Positions 7,839 to 15,231 of a stretch of 64,000 nt of DNA are shown in pieces. The stretch comes from a virus. Every line of letters starts with the position of its first letter. Positions within the stretch are counted from its first letter, which is position 1. The notes under the pieces are model-generated. The model was not told where the DNA came from and ran no database searches. It saw only the letters and a program-made list of their open reading frames with translations. The position numbers were made by a program, and so were the translations under genes. The DNA is taken from the IMG/VR virus record IMGVR_UViG_3300049491_000350, positions 1 to 64,000 of that record; one strand, written 5' to 3'.

Positions 7839-8040
7839 CATCGAAGCATACCCATGTGGCACAAGTGTTGAAATAAAAATATTAAAGATGGAGGCAATGA
7901 TAACATGCGTGGCTATCCGCTTTGATAAAGTCAACTATGAGTTGTCTTATTTTTCAAATGGAGAGGAGAGGCTTATATGGCTTAACGAAAAACAGTTTAC
8001 AACACAATCAAACAAAGAGGTTATCGGGTTCAGGAAATAA
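7831..8040 (+). CDS. Hypothetical protein coupled to XRE regulator
   Basis: A 69-aa protein beginning at the ATG at 7831, overlapping the XRE gene by 8 nt. Residues 10-60 look like a small beta barrel (alternating hydrophobics: VEIKILKMEAMITCVAIRFD). No family is recognised. An in-frame start further upstream exists but would lie inside the XRE gene. Function unknown. Confidence 0.6.
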   Translation: MDNIEAYPCGTSVEIKILKMEAMITCVAIRFDKVNYELSYFSNGEERLIWLNEKQFTTQSNKEVIGFRK

Positions 8041-8067
8041 TTTTTACTAACTATAAACACAATCATT

Positions 8068-8355
8068 ATGTTTCATCTGTTCATTCACACCAAAGGAAAA
8101 TTAAAAGGCAAATATGATTTTGCTTTTATCGAAGGCTCAAAGTACATCTGCGGCAGCAGGCAGGGCTATGAGAATTTTTATGATGCCATGAAAGAGATTT
8201 ACAGGATTGGCACATCGTTCTTTCAGTTCAACCCTACCTTTCAGGACGACACTGAATTTACATCTGTTGTAAAGATGATGAAGAAGCCTGCTGGCAAAGG
8301 AAGGATTACAACTGTCGTATTAAACACTACCCCTAAAAAAGCGTATGCTGCATAA
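8068..8355 (+). CDS. Hypothetical protein, possibly DUF1508-like
   Basis: A 95-aa protein. The segment FAFIEGSKYICGSRQGYENF and following helix loosely resemble the strand-GY-helix unit of DUF1508/YegP-type proteins, but the match is weak. The C-terminus is basic. It is followed immediately by the next gene (stop to start with no gap), implying an operon. Confidence 0.55.
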   Translation: MFHLFIHTKGKLKGKYDFAFIEGSKYICGSRQGYENFYDAMKEIYRIGTSFFQFNPTFQDDTEFTSVVKMMKKPAGKGRITTVVLNTTPKKAYAA

Positions 8356-8673
8356 ATGGGGGAGCTTGTCAAAATATATGACAGGGTAAAAGAACTACTT
8401 GAGCAATATCCTTTTTACAGGGATAACGATAACGCTCTGGTATGCAGGATATGGACTATTGAGCTTGGCGGAGATGCGGTCATCAAACAGATGACCGCAT
8501 TTGATTTTATGGCAGAGTATGCTAAGGACAAATTGACTTCATCTGAATCTATATACAGGGCTAAAAGAAAGGTGATGGAGAACCATGAGGAACTGCGTGG
8601 CAAGTCGTATAGGCGCAGGCACGACCTTGAGGACGGTGCTATTGACGACATCATTGACCTAAACAATAAATAA
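8356..8673 (+). CDS. Hypothetical helical protein
   Basis: A 105-aa predominantly helical protein starting on the base after the previous stop. It has a basic patch near 68-90 (YRAKRKVMENHEELRGKSYR) and an acidic C-terminus. It resembles small helical phage proteins of replication regions in style, but I cannot name a family. Confidence 0.6.
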   Translation: MGELVKIYDRVKELLEQYPFYRDNDNALVCRIWTIELGGDAVIKQMTAFDFMAEYAKDKLTSSESIYRAKRKVMENHEELRGKSYRRRHDLEDGAIDDIIDLNNK

Positions 8674-8688
8674 TAAGAAATATTTTTT

Positions 8689-8712
8689 TTTGAAATATTT
8701 TTATTACATTTG
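8689..8712 (+). promoter_or_regulatory. Candidate promoter with perfect -7 box
   Basis: TACATTTG at 8705-8712 is a perfect TAnnTTTG box in the 61-nt gap before the next gene. The nearest TTTG (8689-8692) is only 12 nt upstream, shorter than usual, so the -33 element is poor. A degenerate GAAATATTTTTA overlaps it. A new transcript probably starts here near 8719. Confidence 0.45.
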
Positions 8713-8734
8713 CTGAAACTTAAAATGAAAACAC

Positions 8735-8926
8735 ATGGGCGCAATAGTATTTACGCAATCAATTGACGAAGCAGGAGCAGGCGAATTTGAAAGACTATAC
8801 GAGCAGATTTGCAAGTATGCAAACAAGAAGGGTTTAAAGAAACCAAAGAAGGGAGAGTTGCTGGTCTGGATAATAAAGCAGGCTGGGAAAGAATTTAACC
8901 CAGAGGGTTACTTTGCTGGCAAATAA
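8735..8926 (+). CDS. Hypothetical small protein
   Basis: A 63-aa protein with an acidic N-terminal helix and a basic middle (KKGLKKPKKGEL, ~32-43). No family recognised. It follows a candidate promoter and precedes the OB-fold gene by 24 nt, so it may belong to the DNA-replication-associated set. Confidence 0.55.
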   Translation: MGAIVFTQSIDEAGAGEFERLYEQICKYANKKGLKKPKKGELLVWIIKQAGKEFNPEGYFAGK

Positions 8927-8950
8927 TCAAAACAAACAAACAATATATAT

Positions 8951-9445
8951 ATGAACAAAGGTACATTGATTGCTGGTCAGTGGTTCACCTTAACGGTGGC
9001 TGCAATAGAGCAAAATGCTGACAGCTTTAACAAATCTTCTGGCGGAACTTCGCACTGCCATTACTTCACACTTAAAGACGAAGAAGGCGGCGAATACGAC
9101 TGCCAGATATGCAACGATTTCATTGAGCAAAACTATTGTAAGGTTGGAGATGTGGTTAGGGTCAAGGTAAAAATATTTGCCAAAGGCAGGCACACCCTTG
9201 AAAGTATCACAGTTGCAGTAGCTGCAAATAGCACCGGGGCGCAACAGCCTGCTCCTGCATCCACTGGCAAGTCATCTCCTGTAAGCAACCCCAACGTTGC
9301 TGGCAAGGCTTCGTCTATTGCATTAAGCCTTGCCGTTACCTACCACCAGAACAGGCCAGCAGCAGGAACATCAGAGCCATCAGATTCCATTATAACGATG
9401 GCTAACAAGTTCTTTAAGTTTTTAACTGAAAAAGAAGTCGCATGA
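8951..9445 (+). CDS. OB-fold protein, candidate ssDNA-binding protein
   Basis: A 164-aa protein. Residues 1-90 form a beta-rich OB-like unit: the strand WFTLTVAAIEQ, the central HYFTLKDEEGGEYDCQICN, and VGDVVRVKVKIFAKGRHTLE. A Pro/Ala/Ser linker (~95-125) follows, then a short helical C-terminus. Phage single-strand-binding proteins often have this OB-plus-linker plan. The acidic C-terminal tip typical of SSB is not evident. The next gene overlaps by ATGA. Confidence 0.5.
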   Translation: MNKGTLIAGQWFTLTVAAIEQNADSFNKSSGGTSHCHYFTLKDEEGGEYDCQICNDFIEQNYCKVGDVVRVKVKIFAKGRHTLESITVAVAANSTGAQQPAPASTGKSSPVSNPNVAGKASSIALSLAVTYHQNRPAAGTSEPSDSIITMANKFFKFLTEKEVA

Positions 9446-9678
9446 GCAAGCAACTAACTATACAGAGCGAAAAGTCAAAGTATGACAAAGCGATAGCTAC
9501 TTTTATCGTATTCATTTTAATCGCTGCTGCAATTGGCTTATTTGTAATACCTGCCATCTATTCAATCAACCAAAACGCATCATGGAGCATAGCCTGCATG
9601 GCGCTTTTCTTTTTTATTATCCTGATAATAGGTGTCATACTCGCCTGCCTGATAAGCAAGAGAATGAGAATGAAATAA
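9442..9678 (+). CDS. Small two-helix membrane protein
   Basis: A 78-aa protein with two hydrophobic helices (~17-37 and ~46-68) and a basic C-terminus. Its ATG overlaps the previous stop codon as ATGA, indicating coupled translation with the OB-fold gene. The stop codon is the start of a TAAAATATTTTA palindrome. No homology recognised. Confidence 0.6.
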   Translation: MSKQLTIQSEKSKYDKAIATFIVFILIAAAIGLFVIPAIYSINQNASWSIACMALFFFIILIIGVILACLISKRMRMK

Positions 9679-9687
9679 AATATTTTA
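9676..9687. repeat. TAAAATATTTTA palindrome
   Basis: Overlaps the stop codon of the membrane protein gene; followed by CAACAAACAAACAAAC and the next ATG 16 nt on. Confidence 0.85.
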
Positions 9688-9703
9688 CAACAAACAAACA
9701 AAC

Positions 9704-10084
9704 ATGAAAAAGATAATCGTTTTTATTTTGATGGCAATTCCATTTGCCTGTGCTGCACAAACTCCGTCTCTGAATTTCAGGACAAACACCAGTACGCTCA
9801 TATATCCCGGCGGCACTGACACCATAATGACCATAGAGCTTTATGTGGACGTGTCGGTAACTGATTCTACGGTAAGGATACAATACGTTGGCGATTCAAC
9901 GTACAAGGAATTTTATAAAACTAAATACGTTGGGTATGACCCCAAAGGCGAATGGTTTATCAGTGAGATAATTGGAGAGCCATCAAAGAAATTCATCTGG
10001 GTTCACAAGAAACGGATAGAGATAGATGTAGTTCAGGATGGAGGCCAGAGGCAGTCTTATTATTCTCTCATTGTAAAACAATAA
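9704..10084 (+). CDS. Exported protein with Sec signal peptide
   Basis: A 126-aa protein with a classic signal peptide (MKK, hydrophobic core, PFACAA then QTPS), probably cut after residue 18; the internal cysteine is not in a good lipobox. The mature domain is beta-rich with repeated TDTI/TDST segments. It should reach the periplasm or envelope of the host. No family recognised. The AQTPS junction resembles those of the exported proteins near 55.9 and 57.8 kb. Confidence 0.6.
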   Translation: MKKIIVFILMAIPFACAAQTPSLNFRTNTSTLIYPGGTDTIMTIELYVDVSVTDSTVRIQYVGDSTYKEFYKTKYVGYDPKGEWFISEIIGEPSKKFIWVHKKRIEIDVVQDGGQRQSYYSLIVKQ

Positions 10085-10086
10085 CT

Positions 10087-10455
10087 ATGGTACTTGAGGC
10101 AACCTTCACCGGGCAGTTGATTTCTCTTGGTTATAAGCCCGGACACATTTACACTTTAATTCTGGCCGATACTGCTGGCGTTACCGTTAAGCAGCCTAAT
10201 GGTACTGGCATTGTCGCATACGCATCGCTGTCAGCCTTCTTTAAAAACTGGAATCATATCAAAGTATTAAATATTAAAAGGTTCTGCGATTTAGAGGAAG
10301 GCGAACATTTTAGATTCCCATACGACAACGCAGATGTCATAAGGACTGTTTGCCAAAAAGGAAACACAGAGATATACTGTCCATCTCAATTTTCAGTTCC
10401 AAATGATGAAGGGGAGGTTTACCTGAAAAGCGGCAGGGAAGTTTACGTGCTTTAA
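10087..10455 (+). CDS. Hypothetical protein
   Basis: A 122-aa protein beginning 2 nt after the exported protein gene. The first half (TFTGQLISLGYKPGHIYTLI) looks like a small beta barrel; the second half contains two cysteines and ends in a hydrophobic strand. No motif or family recognised. Confidence 0.55.
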   Translation: MVLEATFTGQLISLGYKPGHIYTLILADTAGVTVKQPNGTGIVAYASLSAFFKNWNHIKVLNIKRFCDLEEGEHFRFPYDNADVIRTVCQKGNTEIYCPSQFSVPNDEGEVYLKSGREVYVL

Positions 10456-10473
10456 ACAAACAAAACAAAATAT

Positions 10474-11895
10474 ATGCTACTTGAAGTAAACGTTAAAAAT
10501 TTAAAAGTCCTCAAAGGGGAACACAAGATTTCCCCGGATGGCCAATCATTTGTAGTTCTCGGTGATTCTGGATTCGGGAAAACAACCCTTCTGGAAATCA
10601 TATCAGCGCACCTGATGAAAGAGGACTATCCGCAGAACCCATTGACTGACGGAGAGAACGATGGCTTTACTGAAACCGTACACCAGATAGAAGGGGTTAA
10701 GTATTCCATCAAAAGAAAGTTCAAGCGTCAGGAAGATGGCACTGTCAAGCTGGAAAGATTTGCCGTAACTTCTGCGACTGGCGGCAAATATTCCCTGACC
10801 GCATTCCTTGAAACTGTTTTAAAAGGCGCATTCAATAGCGGCAAGTTCGACTACTCAAAATTTTTCTTTGAATGCAAAAGCCCAGAGGCACGTTACAAAT
10901 ACCTTATTGACAGCATAGGCGGAGATGAAGTGTACGCAAATAACAAATTAGTTACAGAGCTTGAAGGAGAACGTGCTGCCGTTGGAACGCAAAGGACGCT
11001 GCATAAAGCTGCATGGGAACAGGAGGGCATCTTCAAAGCTGAAACGGTTGAGAAAGACCTGATATATTATGAGAAAGAAAAAACAACAGAAGAAGCGCAG
11101 GCAAACAAGCAGCAGTATCTGGCTAAAAGAAAAAGCATTGTGCTTATTACCCAGCAAAAGCAAGAGGTGGCTAATAGCAACAAAATGTATAACGATGAGA
11201 AGAAAGGTATTGAGGATGATGAGACGGGATTGCAGAGCCTGAAAAAAGAATACGAAGAACTTGGCAGGAAGATAAAAGAAAAAGAGCTTGCTATCACCAG
11301 CAGGAAAAATGGGTTCAAGAAATTCAAACTGGATGAGACCCTTGAGCAAAGCCTCGCTAAACAACTGGAAACTGTTGAGGCCGACAACAAACTGATAGAG
11401 AAAGAGGCAGATACCGCATACGACAAAGAGGTTGGGCTTGTCAACCTGTTTAATGTAAACAGGAAAAATTTTATGGACACGATTGCGTCATTCAGGCTAT
11501 GGGAGGCGGCAGATAAAGAGTGGGTTGAAACAGACAATAAGATAAAAGAGATACGTGAAAAAAACAAGACAATTTTCTCCAACAGGCTTCCGATACCAGA
11601 GTTGACAATAGGCGAAGTGAATGGCAAAGAGGTAGTCCTTTACAAAGGCAAAGAGTTTAGCTGGGATAACCTGTCAAAAGGGGAGACCATAAAAATAACT
11701 GCCAGAATACAAAGAGCTTTAAATCCTGCCCAAGACAGCTTTATTGTTATACCAGAGGCTCAATCTCTGGGCAGCAACCTTGATGACATACTGAAAGAGT
11801 GCAAGGAGTATGGGGTGCAGGCTTGTGTTGAATATACCCAGCGCAACGAGGATTTTAAGATGGTATTTGTTGACGACTTCATTAAAGAAAATTAG
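10474..11895 (+). CDS. SbcC/RecF-like ATPase with coiled coil
   Basis: A 473-aa ABC-type ATPase of the SMC/Rad50/RecF group. Walker A GDSGFGKTT lies at 30-38. A long charged coiled-coil region spans roughly 150-365. The signature motif LSKGE is at 400-404. The Walker B position reads FIVIPEAQ (423-430), with proline where the family normally has aspartate before the catalytic glutamate. At under half the length of SbcC, it is a minimal version without a full-length coiled-coil arm. No nuclease partner (SbcD-like) is visible nearby. Likely role is phage recombination or DNA end handling. Confidence 0.75.
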   Translation: MLLEVNVKNLKVLKGEHKISPDGQSFVVLGDSGFGKTTLLEIISAHLMKEDYPQNPLTDGENDGFTETVHQIEGVKYSIKRKFKRQEDGTVKLERFAVTSATGGKYSLTAFLETVLKGAFNSGKFDYSKFFFECKSPEARYKYLIDSIGGDEVYANNKLVTELEGERAAVGTQRTLHKAAWEQEGIFKAETVEKDLIYYEKEKTTEEAQANKQQYLAKRKSIVLITQQKQEVANSNKMYNDEKKGIEDDETGLQSLKKEYEELGRKIKEKELAITSRKNGFKKFKLDETLEQSLAKQLETVEADNKLIEKEADTAYDKEVGLVNLFNVNRKNFMDTIASFRLWEAADKEWVETDNKIKEIREKNKTIFSNRLPIPELTIGEVNGKEVVLYKGKEFSWDNLSKGETIKITARIQRALNPAQDSFIVIPEAQSLGSNLDDILKECKEYGVQACVEYTQRNEDFKMVFVDDFIKEN

Positions 11896-11897
11896 CA

Positions 11898-12089
11898 ATG
11901 GAATCCATAGTTAAAATATTTTACAAACTTAGCCCTACCATTATGGAGAAGATGGTGTTGCAGTTTGATGATGCGGTTAAGGAGGCCAACAAAAAAGAGA
12001 ATACAAGGGATATGCTTGACTTGGCGGAGGCTATCAGGTTTGTATTAATGAATGGCATCTGGGAAAGAATTTGTCAGGATATGCAATGA
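11898..12089 (+). CDS. Small helical protein carrying an internal palindrome
   Basis: A 63-aa helical protein beginning 2 nt after the ATPase stop. A TAAAATATTTTA palindrome lies inside it (11912-11923) and encodes part of VKIFY. An alternative ATG at 11943, 19 nt after the palindrome, would give 48 residues and place the palindrome upstream of the start as elsewhere in the genome. Either start is possible. Function unknown. Confidence 0.55.
   Translation: MESIVKIFYKLSPTIMEKMVLQFDDAVKEANKKENTRDMLDLAEAIRFVLMNGIWERICQDMQ
11912..11923. repeat. TAAAATATTTTA palindrome (in coding sequence)
   Basis: Within the first codons of the 63-aa gene, or 19 nt before an alternative ATG at 11943. Confidence 0.8.
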
Positions 12090-12174
12090 TTACCTTACCG
12101 ATAATGACCTTGACGAGATAAGGGTACTGAACATTTACAACTATAACAAGCTGCGCCTTACAAGGAGGCGTTAA
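12052..12174 (+). CDS. Small overlapping protein
   Basis: A 40-aa frame starting inside the end of the 63-aa gene (38-nt overlap) and filling most of the otherwise empty gap before 12203. It has an acidic middle (TDNDLDEIR) and a strongly basic C-terminus (KLRLTRRR). The overlapping-start style matches other gene pairs here. Too short for a firm call. Confidence 0.45.
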   Translation: MASGKEFVRICNDYLTDNDLDEIRVLNIYNYNKLRLTRRR

Positions 12175-12202
12175 CTGTATCACTAACAACACAGGAAATA
12201 AT

Positions 12203-12985
12203 ATGTTTTTTGAACAGAAAGATATAGAAACCTTTAATCTTGACTACTTTTTCAACTCGGCGTATTCTAAATCCTCTGATGAACTCAAGAGGCTCATCCC
12301 TATTGAGTTGCAGCGTAAAATATCCTTGCATAAAAAAGACCCATCAAGGGGATTGAAGCCTATTGAAAAGGTTCAAATCCTTACTGTGTGTTTAGGGTAT
12401 CAGTTCTTTAATGTATTTGCTAAGGATGAAGGTGTTACCCCGGAGGTATTTTCTGCCATTTCAAAGGCACAGGCTGGCAAGATAACCAACAGTGAGGCAC
12501 TGAAAGCTCTGGATAAGGAAGATGTGTTTATTGTGGGTAGCGCAGTGCTGGCAAAGTATTTTAACTATGGGTCTCATATCCAGTGTTCAAAGATTCATAC
12601 CCTGATACAAGATTACAAAGTAACGAAGGGTATGCACGGCAGGGGAGGCAAGGGCAAGATGTCTGCGTTGCGTGGTATTGTTGAATTTGTTTTTGCCTAC
12701 AACAGGCGGATTGACCTGATACTGAAAAGGCGCAACCTGACCCCAAGCGATTTTAATTTCCTGACGTACATATACGATGGCGAACACACGGCGGCAGACT
12801 TCCATAGCAATGTTATGACAGGGTACGCAAAGGGTTCTATCCATCTAAGGAAAGCGGTTTACAAAATGGTCAAGAAAGGGCTGGTAGAGGTGAGGGGTCA
12901 GCAGAAGAAAAAGCAGTACAGGATAAGCCAGAATGGAACAACGACAGTGAATAGCATCATGGATGAAGTAATGCAACATATATAA
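12203..12985 (+). CDS. Winged-helix (MarR-like) DNA-binding protein
   Basis: A 260-aa protein. The N-terminal ~150 residues are helical and unrecognised. The C-terminal ~90 residues read as a winged helix of MarR style: NLTPSDFNFLTYIYD, then HLRKAVYKMVKKGLVEVRG (recognition helix) and a wing QQKKKQYRIS. The intergenic DNA just downstream carries a strong palindrome and a repeated half-site (13005-13042), which could be its operator. Probable transcription regulator. Placement midway through the accessory block does not reveal its targets. Confidence 0.65.
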   Translation: MFFEQKDIETFNLDYFFNSAYSKSSDELKRLIPIELQRKISLHKKDPSRGLKPIEKVQILTVCLGYQFFNVFAKDEGVTPEVFSAISKAQAGKITNSEALKALDKEDVFIVGSAVLAKYFNYGSHIQCSKIHTLIQDYKVTKGMHGRGGKGKMSALRGIVEFVFAYNRRIDLILKRRNLTPSDFNFLTYIYDGEHTAADFHSNVMTGYAKGSIHLRKAVYKMVKKGLVEVRGQQKKKQYRISQNGTTTVNSIMDEVMQHI

Positions 12986-13004
12986 AAAATAAATATAGGT
13001 TTCC

Positions 13005-13042
13005 CGTGGAACGTTCCATGCTGAAACCGTTATTCGTGGAAC
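13005..13042. promoter_or_regulatory. Palindromic operator candidate
   Basis: TGGAACGTTCCA at 13007-13018 is a perfect 12-bp palindrome. The half-site CGTGGAAC occurs at 13005-13012 and again at 13035-13042, exactly 30 bp apart (about three helical turns), the second abutting an ATG at 13043. It directly follows the winged-helix gene, which suggests a binding site for that protein. No clear promoter box is associated. Confidence 0.5.
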
Positions 13043-13261
13043 ATGAAGAAAAAGAATTGGCATAGGAAACCTTACAGGTGGTACGGGTACAGGTCATTTA
13101 GGATTGACAGCTACTCTCCGTGCATTTGGGGCAAAGGCAGGAGCGGCCTATTTATGTACTTTCTTCGGAAGCCACCTATCAAATCAATGACACGAATTTT
13201 GAAGTTAAGAAAAGCATTAACCAAAAAGCAATATGGCAAACAAAAATCAAATACAGCTTAA
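13043..13261 (+). CDS. Hypothetical basic protein (frame uncertain)
   Basis: A 72-aa basic, aromatic-rich frame (RKPYRWYGYRSFRID near the N-terminus). The first half uses AGG arginine and GGC glycine codons, as neighbours do. The second half looks less natural, and a different frame from ~13130 to 13341 gives a plausible beta-rich sequence (PIYVLSSEATYQIND). The true gene may be this one, the other, or a frameshifted fusion. Confidence is limited. Confidence 0.4.
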   Translation: MKKKNWHRKPYRWYGYRSFRIDSYSPCIWGKGRSGLFMYFLRKPPIKSMTRILKLRKALTKKQYGKQKSNTA

Positions 13262-13415
13262 CGCTCATTACAAGCCCTTGCTTGACCTATTACAGAACAA
13301 GCATGGCATTTGCCCGTCTATGCTTGAGATGGACGAAATAATAGACACTGTGGAGCTTGTGAGCGCAAGTTTAAAGGAGTTGGTACAGATGCCTGTTAAA
13401 AAATCGGCAGAATGA
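13233..13415 (+). CDS. Hypothetical small helical protein
   Basis: A 60-aa helical protein (LLDLLQNKHG, then MDEIIDTVELVSASLKELV). It overlaps the upstream frame by 29 nt and the next gene by 4 nt (ATGA at 13412), so it is part of a tightly packed operon. Function unknown. Confidence 0.6.
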   Translation: MANKNQIQLNAHYKPLLDLLQNKHGICPSMLEMDEIIDTVELVSASLKELVQMPVKKSAE

Positions 13416-13702
13416 TAAGCAAAGACGATATAAAAAACATGGTGCTGGTGGAAGGGATACCTGTATTCGTCAACATGGACACCTTGAAGGAATGCTTTGG
13501 GTTTAAAAGGGTGGATGGCTTGGCCTTTTCTATTTCCAAGCTGATAAAGCCCAGCCTGACGGAGAGGGAAGCATCAACCCTTTCAAAGCCAGAGCTTATT
13601 GAGGCAGTTGAATCATGGTGCAAATCGAATGGAATTTTGTACCAGTATCAGCAGGACAGGGATGCTTATATTTTAGGGAGGCCAAAAACAGATAACGATT
13701 AA
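13412..13702 (+). CDS. Hypothetical protein
   Basis: A 96-aa protein whose ATG overlaps the previous stop as ATGA. It has a helix-rich middle (LKECFGFKRVDGLAFS, then TLSKPELIEAVESWCKS) that could be a small DNA-binding fold, but no motif is decisive. The stop codon begins a degenerate palindrome (TAAAATAATTTAA, 13700-13712). Confidence 0.6.
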   Translation: MISKDDIKNMVLVEGIPVFVNMDTLKECFGFKRVDGLAFSISKLIKPSLTEREASTLSKPELIEAVESWCKSNGILYQYQQDRDAYILGRPKTDND

Positions 13703-13714
13703 AATAATTTAAAC

Positions 13715-13975
13715 ATGGACGGGAAACAACTTTATCTAAAGCCTGATGAAATGAAATTTCTATCAATGGCTGTAATGTCAATGCTTGAACAAATAAAGCA
13801 AACACAGAAAAACGAAAAAATAAATTGGAGCGTAGAATCAAGAAAGATGCACAAGGAGATGGCTACTGCTGGCGATGGGCTTGTAGTTAAGATGACAAAG
13901 CTGGGTTTCGATATGAGGCCGCTACCTCCATACATTGACGGTGAAGAACAGGACTGGCTAACAAAAGAATCTTAA
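13715..13975 (+). CDS. Hypothetical protein
   Basis: An 86-aa mostly helical protein (MKFLSMAVMSMLEQIKQTQ near residues 13-31) with an acidic C-terminus. It lies in the small-gene operon, 12 nt after the previous gene. No family recognised. Confidence 0.6.
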   Translation: MDGKQLYLKPDEMKFLSMAVMSMLEQIKQTQKNEKINWSVESRKMHKEMATAGDGLVVKMTKLGFDMRPLPPYIDGEEQDWLTKES

Positions 13976-13978
13976 TAG

Positions 13979-14008
13979 TTCTGGGCGGACTTATAAAACC
14001 CAATAATT
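13979..14008 (+). promoter_or_regulatory. Repeated 30-nt leader element, copy 1
   Basis: The leader before the 14011 start begins TTCTGGGCGGAC and ends AAACCCAATAATT. A second copy at 16897-16926 matches 27 of 30 bases and also precedes a gene. TGGG can pair with CCCA to form a small hairpin enclosing the middle. Likely a translation or transcription control element in the leader mRNA. Confidence 0.55.
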
Positions 14009-14010
14009 TT

Positions 14011-14244
14011 ATGCAACAAATACAAACTTCAACCATCATCAAGCTGGACTTAATAGATTCCATAAAGGTTCTGCTTGGCAGGTGCATCAAGGTTGACATC
14101 AAGACGGACATACATCAGGAGCAAGAGATTGGTCATTATAACGCTTCGGCAAATGTGTCTATCGAAAAGACAACAACCCACTTTATTAAGCAGGACAAAC
14201 CAAGATTCGGATGGGCTGAAAGAGGGGAATTATCTCAAAAGTAA
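14011..14244 (+). CDS. Hypothetical protein with repeated-leader element
   Basis: A 77-aa protein with a beta/alpha N-terminus (STIIKLDLIDSIKVLLGR) and a polar C-terminus. It is preceded by the shared 30-nt leader at 13979-14008, and its stop codon is the start of a TAAAATATTTTA palindrome. Function unknown. Confidence 0.55.
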   Translation: MQQIQTSTIIKLDLIDSIKVLLGRCIKVDIKTDIHQEQEIGHYNASANVSIEKTTTHFIKQDKPRFGWAERGELSQK

Positions 14245-14253
14245 AATATTTTA
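14242..14253. repeat. TAAAATATTTTA palindrome
   Basis: Fused to the preceding stop codon and 5 nt before the ATG at 14259. Confidence 0.85.
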
Positions 14254-14258
14254 CACCC

Positions 14259-14693
14259 ATGAGTTTCACATCAATAATCGTTTTAGCAAACGCTATCATT
14301 TTAATTTCTTTTTTTCTTCTGCACAGATGGATTGTAAAAAGAAAAACAAAAAATACAATATGCCTTCCGTTTGATAGCTACACTGAATTAGCAAGCCTGC
14401 TACACGACTGCAAGGTTAAAGTCAGGGAACTTGAGCTTAACCCTATAAGGGATTTACAGAAAGCGCATATAGATAAAACAAGAAATGCTGTGCTACTGTA
14501 TAACAAGAAGCATGAGGTGGCTGAATGTTTATCAGTTGACGACCTAATGAAATTCACTTACATAGCAGATGGCCACAGGTTAAGGTATATGTATGTCAAC
14601 TTTATTGTTGATATAGAGGACATCGCAAGCGTAAGTGAATATTTAAAACTAATTCAGGTGTGCAAGTATATGCTTGACCTAAACAACAGGTAA
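14259..14693 (+). CDS. Membrane-anchored hypothetical protein
   Basis: A 144-aa protein with one N-terminal transmembrane helix (~4-24), a basic stop-transfer KRKTK, and a cytoplasmic helical domain (~40-144) containing paired charged helices. No family recognised. Located beside another membrane protein gene (14716), suggesting a joint envelope function. Confidence 0.6.
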   Translation: MSFTSIIVLANAIILISFFLLHRWIVKRKTKNTICLPFDSYTELASLLHDCKVKVRELELNPIRDLQKAHIDKTRNAVLLYNKKHEVAECLSVDDLMKFTYIADGHRLRYMYVNFIVDIEDIASVSEYLKLIQVCKYMLDLNNR

Positions 14694-14715
14694 CTTAACC
14701 AGTAAAATTGATTAA

Positions 14716-15231
14716 ATGAAAATGATAGTATTTGCCCTGTTCTCTGTATCTGGCCTTGCAATAGGAAGGATTATAGACGTGTACGGCCTTATTGAAACAA
14801 AAACACCAAATGACGTAGCGATGGTGTATGTTATCCCCTTGATAATAACTCTGATTATATCCTTTGTATTAATGCTTAGGCTTGTTCCTAAAGCTACTGA
14901 CGAGTTTAATGACGAGATAGCGTTATTAGGGCAGACGAATCGTTTTGCAGGAGAATACCAAAGCTACGAATCAAGGATTGGAGAAAAGGTTGCTATGTAC
15001 GGAGCATTGTATATAAAAGATAGCGTCCATTCTTCAAGAGAACACGGCATGGAAGAATACTTTCTTTTGGTGTGTACTAACAAGGGTGATATATGGCATA
15101 AGTCGCCAGTAAATCTTGAGGGCAAATTCGGTAGTCAAAGTGAATGGAGCAACCGAAAGTTAAAAGATATACAAAGGTTCTTGAGAGATGACTTTATTGA
15201 ATCAACTACTATTCCCGTTTTTAAACAATAA
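14716..15231 (+). CDS. Two-helix membrane protein with soluble C-terminal domain
   Basis: A 171-aa protein with hydrophobic helices at ~3-20 and ~36-55, then a soluble domain of ~115 residues with no known motif. Its stop codon (15229-15231) lies within the first bases of the terminal stem of the structured RNA that follows, so translation termination could affect folding of that RNA. Confidence 0.6.
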   Translation: MKMIVFALFSVSGLAIGRIIDVYGLIETKTPNDVAMVYVIPLIITLIISFVLMLRLVPKATDEFNDEIALLGQTNRFAGEYQSYESRIGEKVAMYGALYIKDSVHSSREHGMEEYFLLVCTNKGDIWHKSPVNLEGKFGSQSEWSNRKLKDIQRFLRDDFIESTTIPVFKQ

